Numbered from the stretch's first letter, positions 1 through 15,364 are shown. The stretch: DNA of 64,000 nucleotides from Brienomyrus brachyistius (GCF_023856365.1 NC_064539.1:28423493-28487492), one strand, 5' to 3'. Notes: a model not told the origin generated them from the sequence alone. Translations and numbers: made by a program.

Positions 1-3000
1 AACACTAATCGCTTTGAAAAGGCAACAGTAGAGTGTAACTGGAAAATGTCACTGTGCAGACCGACTCGATTTCACAAAATTACCGATTACACTTATTCGG
101 CTAGTATAATGAAATGTTTTGCGGTAGCTTATATTTAGATGAGTTGGTTTATTCATTCAAATCATATATATGAAATACTACCTGTGTGCGTTTTACGAAC
201 TTTTCGATTTTTATTGCGAATGAAAATGTTAGTTTGGTATTTGATATATAAAACCAGGTGCTAAAAAGAATTGGATTCATCGCTCCATCAAAATTGTATG
301 AACCCTTTTTAATTAGAAAAATAAAACCCATTTTATACTTGCGACATTGTGCAAGTAACATGCAAACAACGAAACTGCAGTAACCGGAGATGATTTTATA
401 GATAAAATTATATATACTCCGAATAAATGTATTTATGTTAAATATTATCGCCAGGTGTTACAGTGTACCATCATAAATTAAAAAGAAACTATACTATGCA
501 TCTGCATCCCAATTGTGTATCTTATTTTGGGACTTTATAGGGAAAAAATAAACGAATGCAATATTATTAAAGATAGGCCTACTGAATATTTCATATGCAA
601 GATAAATTAATGATACATGTATGTTCTGCGTGAAAACATTCCTTTGACTTAGAGATACTAGTGATCACGCGACACATATGCATTTTACATAAAGAATTAG
701 TTTTACAATCCATGCTATAGAAGGAGAGGCAGTTGATAATGTTAATAAGTGCCGCAAAATAAAAGGTGTATTTTATTCTATAGTAGGTTAAAGAGCAAAA
801 TCGAAAGTACACATTCTAAGCGTGTCATGATTATTTTTTAGTATCTCAGTTAAGCTATTCGAAAAGGCACATTATGACATTAAAAGTGCATCACGTTCAT
901 CGACCGCAAGCAAACTGCAGGTAGAATTGTCCTGAATTTCCAGACACTACAAATATTCGTTCGAGTTTTCGCTGTCGAGTATTTTTTTCAGTGTGATGTT
1001 CTAAATGGTTGCTCACTATATTGACGGTTGTCATTCAGTCTGAGAGAACACGATTTATTGGTTAAGAGTCCAAATCCAAATTACTAGTATTATAACTTCC
1101 TCTTAAGATGCATTTAATTTACAGCGAATTGGATTTTTTATGCACATTCGGTCAATCATATTTAGCAAGCAGATTCATGAAGAATGGAACATGCAAATTC
1201 CTTTAATCGACAGTTCAGTCATGCAAAAATCTCAGTGAGAAACAATGCGGTACAAGACGTCATCGTCACCAAATAGCCTGTATTTCCCTGCATTCACAGC
1301 AATCGTCATGTTCATCGTCAGGCACGTCATTGTTACTTATAATGGAGTAAATACGTAAAATAAATGAGCATATACGAATCTTTGGGGCGGAAAAGTCTAT
1401 GCCCGGTATTTTACAAATCTGTTTCTTTTTCATTATATTTCTAGGACTGTTCAAACTGTTCTAGGACTGTTCGTGTGACTGAGGAGTCGATGCAGCTTAG
1501 AGAAATTTGGGTAGGAAGAATTAAAACAAGATATAAAATGTCATCGAAATGTGACTGTAATTTGTGAAAGTATCTGCTGTTTAGCAATTTAAAAAACGCG
1601 TATAACAGTTTTAAATGCTCGTACGACCTCTAGTGGTGCATAATTATTACACTCGCAAGATTGAAAAAAACGCCGAATGTCGATGGATTCCACATTTTTA
1701 AAACTCCGTGTTTGTAGTGGTGTTATATATTAGTTTAATCTGAGAAAATAATGCTCATATATAAAACAATAAGCAATGTTTCATTGTGACGCAACAAATA
1801 TATAACGCACCTATGCGTTATGGAAAAAAGTAAATAAAATTTATGCAAATAAAAATCTCATGGCCTTTTCGGTTTGTCAAACTTTCATGAGTAAGGAAAG
1901 GCATTAAGGAAAACTGTATGCCTCCCTGTGTATTTATGTGGCTGGGATGCCGGTGGTGTGAGATTTCAAAATACGCATTAAAAATACATACAAAAGGTTC
2001 CCGTTTATAAGTTATATAAAATATTATAACGGGATGAAAGTGACTTTTAGTGAACATGAAGCGTGGAAAAAAGTAGTTGAGATACCGACCGTATTGAAGA
2101 TACTAATATTTGTAGATTGTATCTTTCGCTAGTGTAATAATTTCTTAAATTGAGTTTTTCTCCGATATATTCCTCCTAACAGGAACCCACTCTCAGGATG
2201 TCCCGAACACTTAGCATAAGAAGTATACGATATAATCTGGCCAGTGAAATACTGGCAATTACGTTGCGCAATGACACGATCAGAATCTCAGGGTTTCAAG
2301 TAGGCTAATTCACAAACGGGATCGTATAGAACCCACCCCCCACAATGGCTGTCGCGTGCTCATCGACGTTATTTTTTAACAGACCGAAGGCCCGGCGATT
2401 CAGCGACTCACATAAACAGGATCCATAGGCCTTGATATCAAGCAATTGAATTCTAGCGCCCTCTTCTGGTGGAAGTTTGTCCAAACTCTACATGTAACGG
2501 GATCAACTGCCTTTGTTGAAAAAAGATAATATTCAAACAACTTAAACAATTTGAGAAAATTAAAATAACGTAATATGATAGTACTAGCACTGAAATTTAA
2601 ACTGAATGTACAAAATCAGTGTTTATTGAAATTTGTTCTAAGAACGATAAAAAAATAAAAATAAAAAAATCACGTCACGACATTAATGTGGGGTTGCCAC
2701 CTAATCCATGTCAGGAAGAACACTGCGCTACTTTAGGTTTTATAAACTACTTTGAAACTGAAAGAATCCCATACTTGGCCAGTTAGTTCAGTTTTTCTTG
2801 TGCTCTGATCGGTTTGTTTCCTTGATTGAAAGACTCATCCGGCTGTTTCACATTAACATTAGTGACACGTGCATGATTATAGGAGACTGACCAATCAGCA
2901 CACAGCAAGAACTGAAGTGCGTAGGTGAAATCCAGGTCCTTTTAACTGAAAAGACTGAAATTGTACTTTAAAACGCCTGTCATAGGTCAACTCATCCACC

Positions 3001-3573
3001 CTGATGTGGATTAGGTGGGCACCCTAAATTGACGATAATGTTGCTTCTTCAATAATGAATTTAAATACTCATGCCCAGCAATAGACCGAAATTAATCTTC
3101 AAATAAATGCAAGTTCCGAGATTGAAAACCTATGCTTAAACAAAACTTTCCCCTAAACAGTTGATTAGTTGTTGCATTTCTAACCTAAACACACTGGAAT
3201 CTACAAAAGTGAAATAAAATGTGGATCAGCCTGTATCCCTTAGGTGGAACCTCTGCATGATGTAGGGGGTCATGCTGGGGAACCTAATGTCAATTCTTGA
3301 CATTGTCTTAAATTAAACTGACTTCTTTATAGTGCCCATGAAAATATATGAGATGTGACAGTATGGAAGGACATGAAGCACCCGAAGAGAGTGACCCTTC
3401 TCAGCTGTGGGACCCAAAGTACCCTGTTGGCTCTGGGACCTAAACCCAGACCCAGGCTGAGAGGACTGACTTGACTGGACAGACAGAACAAACACAACAA
3501 AGCTAGGATCAGGCTTAGGGTAGATGTTCAGTGACTGAACCCAGCCTGCAAGAAATACTGGGCTTAACCAAAC
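1..3573. other. AT-rich intergenic sequence, nothing recognised
   Basis: Only short unrelated open frames on either strand. No repeat family, RNA gene or protein similarity was recognised. Confidence 0.6.
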
Positions 3574-3742
3574 CAGTGTTTCCTAGTCTAGTCTTCGGGG
3601 AACCCCCAGTCTACATGTCTGGCTTTTGCTCCCTCCCAGCTCCCTGTCAGACAGTCTCCATTTTTGCTCCCTACTCGGAGCTGGGGGGGAGCAAAAATAT
3701 GGACTATCTGGGGGTCTCCAAGGACCGGGTTGAGAAACACTA
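3574..3742. mobile_element. hAT-like MITE (about 170 bp)
   Basis: It begins CAGTGTTTCC and ends AGAAACACTA, the hAT-type inverted terminus. The interior is largely self-complementary: the TTTTGCTCCCTCCCAGCTCC and GGGGGTCTCC parts recur inverted. No coding sequence is present. The 8-bp flanks (aaccaaac and aactggac) match only partly, so the target duplication is decayed or the ends are off by a base or so. Confidence 0.65.
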
Positions 3743-5401
3743 AACTGGACAGTGGTGATTGGTCAAGGGTGGCAAGTAGGCTGCCAGAAAACGGCCAGGC
3801 GGCTTTGGGGAGCCGGTTTGTGGGACTGCGGGCTCTGCCTCCTGCAGGTCAGCTGGCTTGATGCGCGACATGCAAACTGGCAAGACTGCCAATCTCTCTC
3901 ACTGAGTGGGGCTCGTGGCCTCGTCCCAAATGCTGACACCGAGGAAACACAGAGGTGGGGGTCTGAACCAAGAAAGCATTTAACTCCATTAGGTGGCCAA
4001 TGGGCCAACTGGTACAGAGGACTGCATTTATTATGGCTCCCGTCCAGCACAAATGATGAGGCCTCCTTTAGTCAAATAAAACTCACGCTTTCCATATATG
4101 AAATAAAAAGATTTTTTCTCCACCCACTGTGCTATGAGGTGCTATCGATATGCCCTTCGAGACCTTTTCAGCTCCCTGAGTGCCTCCACTCCCGCGCCCA
4201 CCCCCAGTCACCGCGGGTGGTCTGGGAAGGCCTCCTGTGTGGTCCGGACCACAGCACAGGCTTTCGCTGAGCAGTGGAGAAGCCGGGGGGGTAGGAGGCG
4301 TTTTCTGCACACCTTGCAAAAAGCTGTAATGACAGGCCCATAGCTAAGGTGGTCAGGAGCACTGCTAGTCACGTGAGCAAGTGAACGGATAGAAGGAAGA
4401 CAAAGGAAGGCAAAGGCTGTCTATAGACGGAAAAAAGTGCGTAGCCTGTGTTCATTTAAGAATCACTAGGAATTAAATTCGGCTGAATTAAATGCCACGT
4501 AAGACCCTTACTGAGATCATTTCCCCAAAGCAGTTATAGATGTAGCACCAATGTGACACGTAGATGTGAAAAGAGAGACCTGAAAACAGAACGAGGGCGA
4601 AATGATAGTAGTCATGTCAGTTTTAATGTCAGTGTGGAAAAAGGTCAGAAGGTGATAGAGGGAGAAGCTGAAGAGTCCTGGAAGTGGGAAGAGGGAGCTG
4701 TCACACTGACATCACACCTAGAGAGCAGCCAGCCAGTCCCGGATCCTGGGCAGCACTGATGACACCCGCAGATCCTCAGCTTGGTATAATTAAATGGTCG
4801 TTAAAGCACCTGGAATTCAAATACATCCTTGTGAACATTTGAGTGTTTCACCACAGAGATCAGTTCTTCGTGGCTGTGTCTGTGTGCCACTCCTCTTTGT
4901 TCTCCTTGCTCCCTGTCTTTTTGAATTCGGCGAATTCCTCCGTCGCTGATTCCTCCGCGACCATCCGCCTCAGCTCTTACTTCCGATACACATCATGATC
5001 TGCTTCCCTCACCTGTGCCTGCAATATGACCTACTGCGTGTTTTTAGGCCCCCGACTCCTGGACAGCAATATCGGGATTAAAATGGCTCTTATCACACAT
5101 GGATACTTGCTTGTCTCATTGTTATAGCTTGAAAACATCTAGGGCTTCGCGATTAACACACAGCAAGTCCTGACAAAGAAAACCTGCAATTCTGTGTTCA
5201 CAAATCGCAGCCACGTCGTCATGATTAAGAATCTAAAGGCGACTGAAACTAGATTTATCATCAGAAACTGAAACCCCACAGCGGCTCCAGTTCTGGGCCA
5301 TTATGCCCATACTGTCAGGTCTTCTGTCCGACGCAGCAGCCCATTGGCTTGAAAGCCACTCGGGGTCCAGGCTTACTGGCTGGATGGGCGAGTCCAAAAG
5401 G

Positions 5402-5403
<2 letters not shown>
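3743..5403. other. intergenic, no gene seen
   Basis: Mixed-composition sequence. Overlapping short frames around 3.7-4.4 kb on both strands reflect GC content, not a gene. Confidence 0.5.

Positions 5404-5434
<31 letters not shown>
5404..5434. repeat. GT microsatellite
   Basis: A pure GT array of about 30 bases in the 3' flank. Confidence 0.95.
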
Positions 5435-5436
<2 letters not shown>

Positions 5437-5507
5437 AGACAAACGCACGTGGTTGGTGAAGCTAGTCGAAGCTTCTCACTTTCGTTGAAGATCTATGCTT
5501 TATTTTT

Positions 5508-5878
5508 AACTTTATTTTATTTGCATAAGCACTACATACAGCTGAATGACATCCCTTGAGATACAGAGATCTGGGTTTTGATTAACATTTCGTCTTCGAG
5601 TGGCGACAAAGTCCAGCTTATGCCACTGGCTTTTAGTTACAAAACACTTATTTTAAACGTATACAAGCTACATTAGTTACTACGTTGTTTTTTTTGTATG
5701 CATTACATTTGTGTTTTTATATGAACAGACAAAACTCATATTTGAAAAAGAGCACAAAATTGAACAGCAAACCAAGTGAAGCTAACCGAGAACTGTGTAC
5801 ACACTGTTTTATCTAAATAACCAGTGCAGGACAGCCATATAACAGACCTGCCGAAGTGTTTCTGTTGCCAAGCAACAA
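5508..5878 (+). repeat. dispersed repeat, copy A (about 360 bp)
   Basis: This stretch is clearly homologous in direct orientation to 7700-8089. Shared blocks include TTGAGATACAGAGAT, GTGGCGACAAAGTCCAGC, ACAAGCTACATTAGTTAC, CCAGTGCAGGACAGCCAT and TTTCTGTTGCCAAGCAAC. The short open frames in it are not shared as intact proteins, so it looks like a non-coding mobile element. The family is not recognised. Confidence 0.75.
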
Positions 5879-6179
5879 TAGTTATCATGTCATAAAACTT
5901 AACATTTATCCCTACACATACCAATGCAAGCAGATTTGTGTGTGACTGGTGAAGTAAACTACAAAGAGTGACACAATTCAATGAAGAGAGCAGAGGATTG
6001 GCACTCGGAACTCCAGCACTGTGGCGGGTGACACTGGCTGATTCATAAACGTTAAGGCAGCCTCTCGCAGGGTTCCCTGCAACCCTGACGGGTAACGGAT
6101 GGATAGATGGATTTCAGTTGTAATCAAGTCCCCAGCTGGACAGATATAACATGAGACTGCTTGCCCCTAACCTCATTTT

Positions 6180-7050
6180 AAGCAATAGATAACAATTACA
6201 CAGACAGACACACAGGATGGACTCACAAAACAAAAGTCTGTCAAGGATCAGGGCGGATTTGGGGTGACGGCGTGGCAAGGAGGTGGACGACCCGCTTGTG
6301 ACTCACAGGACAAAACGGGGTTTATTAACAAAAACAGAAAAGACTAGGAGCACTACAACAAACAAGAAGGAGCACGAGGGGTCAAAAGCAAAAGGGGACA
6401 AACAAAGACTAATTACAAATGGGTCGCACATGCAGGGGGGGGGGGGGTCGCACAGAGCGGGGGGGGGGGTCGCGCGGAACATGGGGGGGGGGGGGTCGCG
6501 CGGAACATGCGTCAAACAGTGAACCACTGGGGAACTGAACTCATGTAGGAACTTAAATATGAAAACTGAACTGGGTAACGAGACAGCAGGAGTGAGACAG
6601 ACAATTAACCAATAGGGGAAGGTGCAGGACATCGAGCAACCAGGGAAACACACAAGCGCAGGCAGAAGAAGAGGCAACAGGTGGAACTGATTAACTCAGG
6701 GAACTGGGAGGGGAAAAACTAAGAGTGACAGAAGGAAGGAAACAGAATCTACACTAGGGGAGTAACAGACAGGTAGAAACACAGGCACGGGCACAAATAA
6801 TTTTAACCAAAACCAAATACAAACCATAAGACACAGGAACTAGAAAAATCATACAAATGAAACACTAGGGAACAAAGTACAAAAACAGAGGGGACAGGGT
6901 TCAAACACACAACAGAGGGGTTAATAGGTAGCTGCCTGCTCAGCATGTTGAGCCGCACAGCTGACAGGGGAAAGCCCTGGGAAAACACTAATGACTTGGA
7001 CGAGGGAAGACAGGAAAGCCGGGGACACACAGGTGCCGAGCCTGACAAAG
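6180..7050. repeat. degenerate repetitive stretch with a G-run minisatellite
   Basis: This is A/G-rich sequence with phrases such as GGACAAAACGGGGTTTATTAA and CCTGGGAAAACACTAATGAC that look like decayed fish repeat DNA, family not certain. At 6427-6508 three long G runs are each followed by gTCGCrC-type spacers (gggTCGCGCGGAACATG occurs twice). The frames through it are low complexity. Confidence 0.4.
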
Positions 7051-7699
7051 TATCCGACTTGGACTCCCGTTAAACACCAAACTTGAAAATCTCAGCGTGA
7101 GTCAGATCCATTTGTTCTATTCATTCACGTGGCACCAATAAAAACATCTTGGTATTACAAACCAAAAAACTAACTTCAATGCAAACAGTGAGAAAAGGAT
7201 CTCATTGTTCCACGTACTTTAATATTTTATTTGTTTTGTTATTGAAATGTTACTTATATTATGCTTTTTGTCTAAATTGCTAAATCCAATGACAATAGCA
7301 TTGCAAGCCTGACAACCTCCAGCATAGATCTGACTGGCTCTGCCATAAAGATGGCACAGTGGAATGTGTTGCAGTCCGATCTGCCCCTGATGTGTAGATA
7401 TCTGGCCACAGGTTATGAAAAGGCAGCATCTGATTAGAATATAACCAGAGCCTAACATTTCATGATTAAGTGAAACTGGAATCATTTATTGTTAAATACA
7501 CAGTACGGACAAACAATACCTGTGCAAGATCTGCTGTTTCCAATTAATTTGATTAAAATGTGATGTTGCTATCCAAGGAAAATGAATAAAAATGAATAAA
7601 AAAACATAAAGTGAAAATAAAACACACATACACATCTGTAACTAAGAAAGCCAGTAACTTTACTGAATTGTCTGCAAAATACAAATACCTTTTTCCAGC

Positions 7700-8089
7700 A
7701 GGAGAAACTTTATTTCCATAATCACTACAGACAGCTGAATGAAGTCCCTTGAGATACAGAGATGTGGTTTTAATTAATAACATCTTGCCTTCAAGTGGCG
7801 ACAAAGTCCAGCTTATGCCACTGGTTTTTAGTTTCAAAACACTTATTTTAAACGTTCCCCATTTTGTTTTATACAAGCTACATTAGTTACTACGTTGTTT
7901 TTTTGTATGCATTACATTTGTATTTTTATATGAATGGACAAAAATCGTATCTGAAAAATAGCACAAAATTGAACAGCAAACCAAGTAGGGCAAACCAAAA
8001 ATTGTGTATGGACTGTTTTATCCAAATAACCAGTGCAGGACAGCCATTTAACAACAGACCTGCGGAAGTGTTTCTGTTGCCAAGCAACA
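7700..8089 (+). repeat. dispersed repeat, copy B (about 380 bp)
   Basis: Second copy of the family at 5508-5878, with the same block order and a small extra segment (TTCCCCATTTTGTTTTAT). The two copies are a little over 2 kb apart in direct orientation and moderately diverged, so they are separate insertions or an old duplication. Confidence 0.75.
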
Positions 8090-11000
8090 TTTGCGGCAGA
8101 TTTCACGGGTCCAAACAAACTTGTATAAACACCTTGCTTAGGTTAATTTCAAACCGAGTAACAGGTTTAGTAGCTATATCTAGTGAGGGGGAAAATGTGC
8201 ATTTTGTTTTAACCAAGACATATTGATCATATAGTCCATCCATTATATAGCAAATTCATCCATGTATCTTTCATACCTGCTCATCCAGTGCATGTTTGTA
8301 ATGAAATTGTAAAATTTTACCTTTTAACCACAAAAAAAAAAAAAAAGTTGCAGAACATTTACAACTTAAATGTAACCACAGGTTTTCGTGATGTACTATA
8401 ACAGTTTTCTCAACTGCCACACTTATTTGACCCAAGCCTCAGCCGGGTAAGAAGACCCTTAGTGTTTCGTTTTTAGTGATAGATTTTCAGTTAGCGATCT
8501 TGGAATTTCTATTAAAGCAGTTAACATGAATTGGGGGCGTGTCCCTGAGAAGGACAAATTTTCGTTTAATTTGTTTGAACCCTTGGAATTCACTGCCACG
8601 ATGTCGCTTGAGAGACTGACATTGAACGTTAGCCAGTTTTTTTTCGTCAAAACCATTGGGTCAAATCGTTTGTCTTTGTTGGAAGTGACTCTTTAATGAT
8701 GATGTGAGGTACTCTGTGGGCCAAATCAAGGTACAAGTAGATTTCGGGTTACAGAACACATGAGCGTAACGACAAGGAGAAGCATTATCTGACAGATCAG
8801 AGATAAAAGGATTGCTCCATTTCTTTGGTTAAAATATAAAAACGAAAGCAATTTTCTGAACCATAACACTCTACAGGTTTTTAAAAAAAATGATTATCTT
8901 GTTTTACAAAGGGAAACCAATGTCTTGGAGCAGGTGCTTTAGACTTGCGGTGTTTCAGAAGAAATGGCACAACCAATTAGATCTTTAGGCAAATCAGCTC
9001 TTAAAACAGATAATCAAGTGGATTGATACATTAGCTATAAACAGCTCCTTGCAATTATCAAGGCCTTGTAAGTCAATTATGCTGGTCTGTACTGTTCCAG
9101 TGGACAGTCGGGTTGCTTGCAGTAAAAACATATTCGTTATATTTAGTTTACACTTAAAACTACATGTATTTATTTAAATGTAGCCTCTTCTGCTAAGAAT
9201 CGCACAGAATGAACATACACGAAAGCATTTTTTGAAGAGTTGTGTATGCAATATTAAATACTGTTTGGTGGGTGTTTGTAGATATAAAACAAACTTATCC
9301 TGTATACGTGAGCTGTGCGCGCATCCATCCATAACCTGAATTGATCATAACAACTGAATGTATGTGAATTAATAACAACAGTGAACCTTTATAAATACTA
9401 TTGCTAAGATGTTGAGGGCTCAGCCCCCTTGATCTTGAGCACATGTACAGAGTATGATCGCTGACAATGTGTATAAACTGCACAAGGCAACAGAAAAAGA
9501 TCTGAGAAACGGCGGATTCAGAATTAAGCAGGCAGACAGTGACATGCCTGGTGGTTTTTTAAAGTTATGATCAGAAGGTGTGCTTTTTCTCCGAAACAGC
9601 TTGTCAGTTCCTGACAGCGTGGTTCGAATCTGTCACATTACACTGGGGTCCAATGGAAAGTGCCAGGCCTCACTCATCACAATCCATACAGCGACACAGC
9701 AACCTTCCACACAAACAGCTGACAGCGTCCAAATTCTCAGATACAAATGAAACAAAATTACAATGCATGTTACATGACGCTGAACAAATTCAATGTATTT
9801 TGGCTAAGGAGGAAAACAATAACATTAGATGTATTTTGGGTAATCTGACAAAAATTACTGTTCGTATCTCCTCCACCCAGGTGGTGGCGCTGTAACCTAA
9901 ACGTATACCTCCGTTATGGAAACGCAATATCCCGCCACACAAACAGGTCAGGTTTCTCGCCATTTCATCACCAGCAGTCCTTTTGTTAGACAGAGAGGCT
10001 TTCGGGTATCAACAACAACAAAAAAAAAAAAAGCGTTTTATCGTTGGCCAAACACGTTAAACATGGAAGCATTGTGCATCTGCTCATGTACGTCTCCCCA
10101 GCAGTGAATACAGCCAGCCAGATTCCACAATAGTGACATTCTGTGAATCAGTCACTTTTTAAAACAAAGATTCAGATCATTTTACGCAGCCGCTTATTAA
10201 GGTTAAACTAATTTCACCCCTGAATGGTTCGTTTGTAGGTCTATCGAAACAGCACTGACAACATGTGCAAATGCACATATATAACCCCATTAATTAGATA
10301 AAACAATGTTTGCTATAACCATAATTATTATATATACTCATATATTAGAAAGCTATACACAAGCATGTTAATTTCACAGATTTTTAAAGATTCTTAATAT
10401 TATTATATATAATTAGAAATACGCTTTTAAAAACAAACAAACAAACAAAAAAACTCTACAAAGAAAAAACAGTTACTTGTTCAGCAAAGCATTGTGTTTT
10501 TCTGTTGTCATGGCTTAGGTAGGTTCTTTCTATACAAAAAAGCCCATTTTTTAACCTCTAGGTTTTCTTTTTTTAACGTTAGCAAAGCTATCAAAAACAC
10601 ATTCTGGCTTATATAAACTACAAAAAGCCACAAATGCTTTGCATTTCAATTCCTCTTTTTTGTTTAAATTTTCTTTTTTATGAAAATATAAGCAAAATGT
10701 CTCATTAGAGCCTTTCATACTGAACACGTCTACGTGTGACCCAGACTCCTAACATGTGAGCGGCATGGCTCTCAAGTGGAAAGTATGGTCCACATTCACT
10801 GGATCCCATCCAAATCCAAAAATGAATACGCTCCATACTACAAGAGACACATCACATTCGCGGTGGCCTCCAGCTGTGGGTCTTGCAGGTATACCTGTGT
10901 AATTCCTCAAATTTTGCATATCTGCATTTTTTTTTTTCCTTTAATACTTTTTTTTTTCCTCGTTAATAATTCTGCAGAGTCCTGCAGCATTGAAACCCCT

Positions 11001-11523
11001 GATTCCCCCCTCCCTCCCTCTATTTACATAAATACGTTGAACCTGCAACATGACATTGTCTATTGTGCTGCGAATCCTGCACGGGTCTGCCTTCCTGCCT
11101 GCGAGGGGCGCTAGCAGTGGTGAGGACAGCCAGCCCACTGGCCCAGTGCATGCGTACGCCTCCATTCGTTTACTCGCCCGAGTCACACCATGTCGCCGCT
11201 GTGAAAAGTAGTTTTACAAAACAGAGTACCTGACTTCTTGTTCGTTCCCGTAAATACGCTTTGTACGCACGTACAAATTTTTTTTGTCCGCCAACCTGCC
11301 TCCTATACACGTTGCACCCCTGACCGCCCGCCAAAACACTGTAATATGTATAGCACACACACTCTGAAAAATAATAATAATAATAATAATAATATTAATA
11401 AAATAAAAAGAATTACAATACTAAAGTTAAATTTAGAAAACATGGCTCCTTCCGAAGCATGCGGCGAGCAAGGGGGCGGAGCCCTGGTGTCGGTCAGCCG
11501 GCCAGTAAGAGAGTCCGCTCTGC
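8090..11523 (-). other. mef2c: mef2c 3' UTR and downstream flank (boundary not fixed)
   Basis: No coding sequence is seen below the stop codon. The stretch 9.1-11.4 kb is AT-rich with T-runs and an AAT repeat (11,370-11,397), consistent with a long 3' UTR. The first canonical minus-strand AATAAA I noticed after the stop is at 9,169-9,174, about 2.35 kb downstream, and is a candidate poly(A) signal. The end of the transcript cannot be set from sequence alone. Confidence 0.4.
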
Positions 11524-11872
11524 TCACGCGGCCCAGCCCTCAGACAGGCGCACGCGCTTGACGGTGGGGCTCCCGCGCTCCTCCGGGGAGTGGCGCGTCA
11601 GTCCCGGTGGCGAGTGGAACTCGCTGCCTCGCTGCTCATCCCGGTCGCTGCCCTCGTACGAGCTGCCACAGCTGCTCAGGCTGTCAGCGGGCGAGCGACC
11701 CGCGTCCTGGCGCGGCGGCAGCGGGGCGTGCGGGTGCGGCGGCGGGTGCGGCGGCGGGTAGCCCGCGGAGCGATCTCTAGGAGGAGAAACAGGTTCGGAC
11801 TTGATGTGCAGGCTTTGGGCAGAGGGCTGGGACAGATTTGAACTCTGACATAAGTGAGTGCTATTGCAATTT
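11524..11872 (-). CDS. mef2c: mef2c last coding exon: SUMO/phospho motif, gamma region, NLS and stop
   Basis: One base finishes Gly373, then the exon encodes residues 374-488 and a TGA stop. It contains [17 protein letters not shown]. It has an intact phosphorylation-dependent sumoylation motif (IKSEPVSP; Lys397, Ser402). A His/Pro-rich stretch at about 410-426 follows ([12 protein letters not shown]), then [19 protein letters not shown]. The basic C-terminal nuclear localisation segment is [12 protein letters not shown]. The gamma region, which mammals can splice out, is read through here in one exon. A pyrimidine tract ending in AG near 11777 could act as an internal acceptor. The exon acceptor is ttctacag. 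Confidence 0.95.
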
Positions 11873-12982
11873 CTGTAGAAGAGAAGGAAACTCGGTTACA
11901 GGGTGAGGAAAACGGCATCCGTCCGCCACACAGTGAGACACTCACACGCACAGGCACACACGCAGTGCAAAGACTTCATAAAACCATGCGGGTGTTAAGA
12001 AACGTTCATATGATACTGCATACTGCTCTACAAAACACAAGAAAGCAGCATCGGTAGGTCGGTACACTCGAGACACTCAGAATCCTCTGCTCTCTACCGA
12101 GAGGGACTTATCCGGAAGAGCCTTTCGCTGTTCTACTTGATCGATTTCAGCCATTAGTTCTCGATATTAAGTGTCTTACATAGAAGCAGATGTACTCCTA
12201 CAATCCCCCTGAACTACAATGGAGCGTCTTGAATTAGCTACAAATGCAATACTTGTACAAGCCTAGAATATGAATTTTTAACTTATCCTTTGATTTTCAT
12301 TTTGTACATTCTGTCTTTCAAAAAAATAAAATAAAAACCATATTTAATATATTTTATTTTCCCGGCTGAGTACAGATGCACCAAAATTTCGCACCAACTG
12401 GGTGCCATGAGTTTGTTCAAAGCGAACTTGTTTTATTTTCATTTTATTTATTTTTTTTACTCACGGTGACATGGCTTTCAAGAGTCTAAGATTTCGGGGG
12501 CGCTGGCTGTAATTTTTTGGGACAGATGCTTTATTAATACAGGGGGGTTTATCCAAACCAGATGGCTTCGTGTGTTTGAGGCCCAAATTACGCCAACCAC
12601 TGGTTTAATTATGCCCTTCTTTTGGGTCGGCCTTTCGCTTTTGTTTGCTGCTGAGAGCGTGGGGCCATCGGAGAGGCGGGGGCCTAGATGTGGGGCCCAA
12701 ATATGAATTTAAACGCCCCCACTTTAATCTGAAACGCTCTGCCTCATGCTCATACAGTAACCTCATTCTGGTTGCCAGATGTTCATGGAGAAGTAGCTAA
12801 GCATGCCAAGAGAGTTAAAGCGGCCAGCGGGAGCCGTCTCGGAGGAGGTCGGGCACATGGCCGGTCGTCAGAGCCGATGGAGAAGCGTGGCCTTGGAGGG
12901 GCGTATCGCGTGAGGGGGTGTTAAGCGGGCGTGGCTAACAGCGAGCCGCTAAGGGCACCCCGGCTGCTCCCGGGCCGCTTAC
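11873..12982 (-). other. mef2c: mef2c intron (last)
   Basis: Standard gt-ag ends. AT-rich around 12.25-12.45 kb; no further features. Confidence 0.85.
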
Positions 12983-13136
12983 CCAAGATGGGCCAGGGTG
13001 GAGTGCTGCATGTTCTGGACGTGTTGCTGCTGCTGTTGGTGCTGATGCTGCCAGCCCGTCACTGAGCCCAGGTGCAGCGCGCTGGCGCTGTTGAAGCCTG
13101 AGAGTGACGACAGGTCCGCGCTGCTGAGGGAGTACT
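12983..13136 (-). CDS. mef2c: mef2c coding exon 9: Gln/His-rich activation segment
   Basis: This exon encodes residues 322-372 plus two bases of Gly373: [29 protein letters not shown], then a Gln/His run ([10 protein letters not shown]) and [13 protein letters not shown]. Mammalian MEF2C has a much shorter QQQH at this point, so the run is a lineage feature of the kind common in fish MEF2 proteins. The acceptor is ccccccacag and the donor gtaagc, phase 1 in and phase 2 out. Confidence 0.94.
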
Positions 13137-15191
<2,055 letters not shown>

Positions 15192-15364
15192 GATGGAGGG
15201 CATGGCGTTCTTGGAGCCTGGCGGGATGAGCACACGCAGGTCCGACTTGCGGTTGTTCATGCCGAGGTTCATGGGCGGGGGGGACTTGGCCTGCATGCCC
15301 TTGCCCAGGCCCCCTGGCGAGACCAGCAGGCCGGGGGAGTTGCGATGGTTTCCATACCCATTTC
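15192..15364 (-). CDS. mef2c: mef2c coding exon 6
   Basis: This exon encodes residues 213-270, including [36 protein letters not shown] and [18 protein letters not shown]. It is among the most conserved parts of the MEF2C transactivation half. The acceptor is tttctcctgcag and the donor gtgagt, with phase 1 in and phase 0 out. It can join either to the beta micro-exon at 14798-14821 or directly to the exon at 14067-14196, because both start in phase 0. Confidence 0.95.

Noticed and set aside
5500..5509. MEF2 consensus match TTATTTTTAA
   Set aside because: A single match in AT-rich DNA, expected by chance; the same applies to the match near 59466.
7219..7876. Minus-strand frames of 88-107 residues
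   Set aside because: They overlap the dispersed repeat family and are not conserved between its two copies.
11459..11841. Plus-strand Arg/Gly-rich frames
   Set aside because: Opposite-strand shadows of the GC-rich last mef2c exon.
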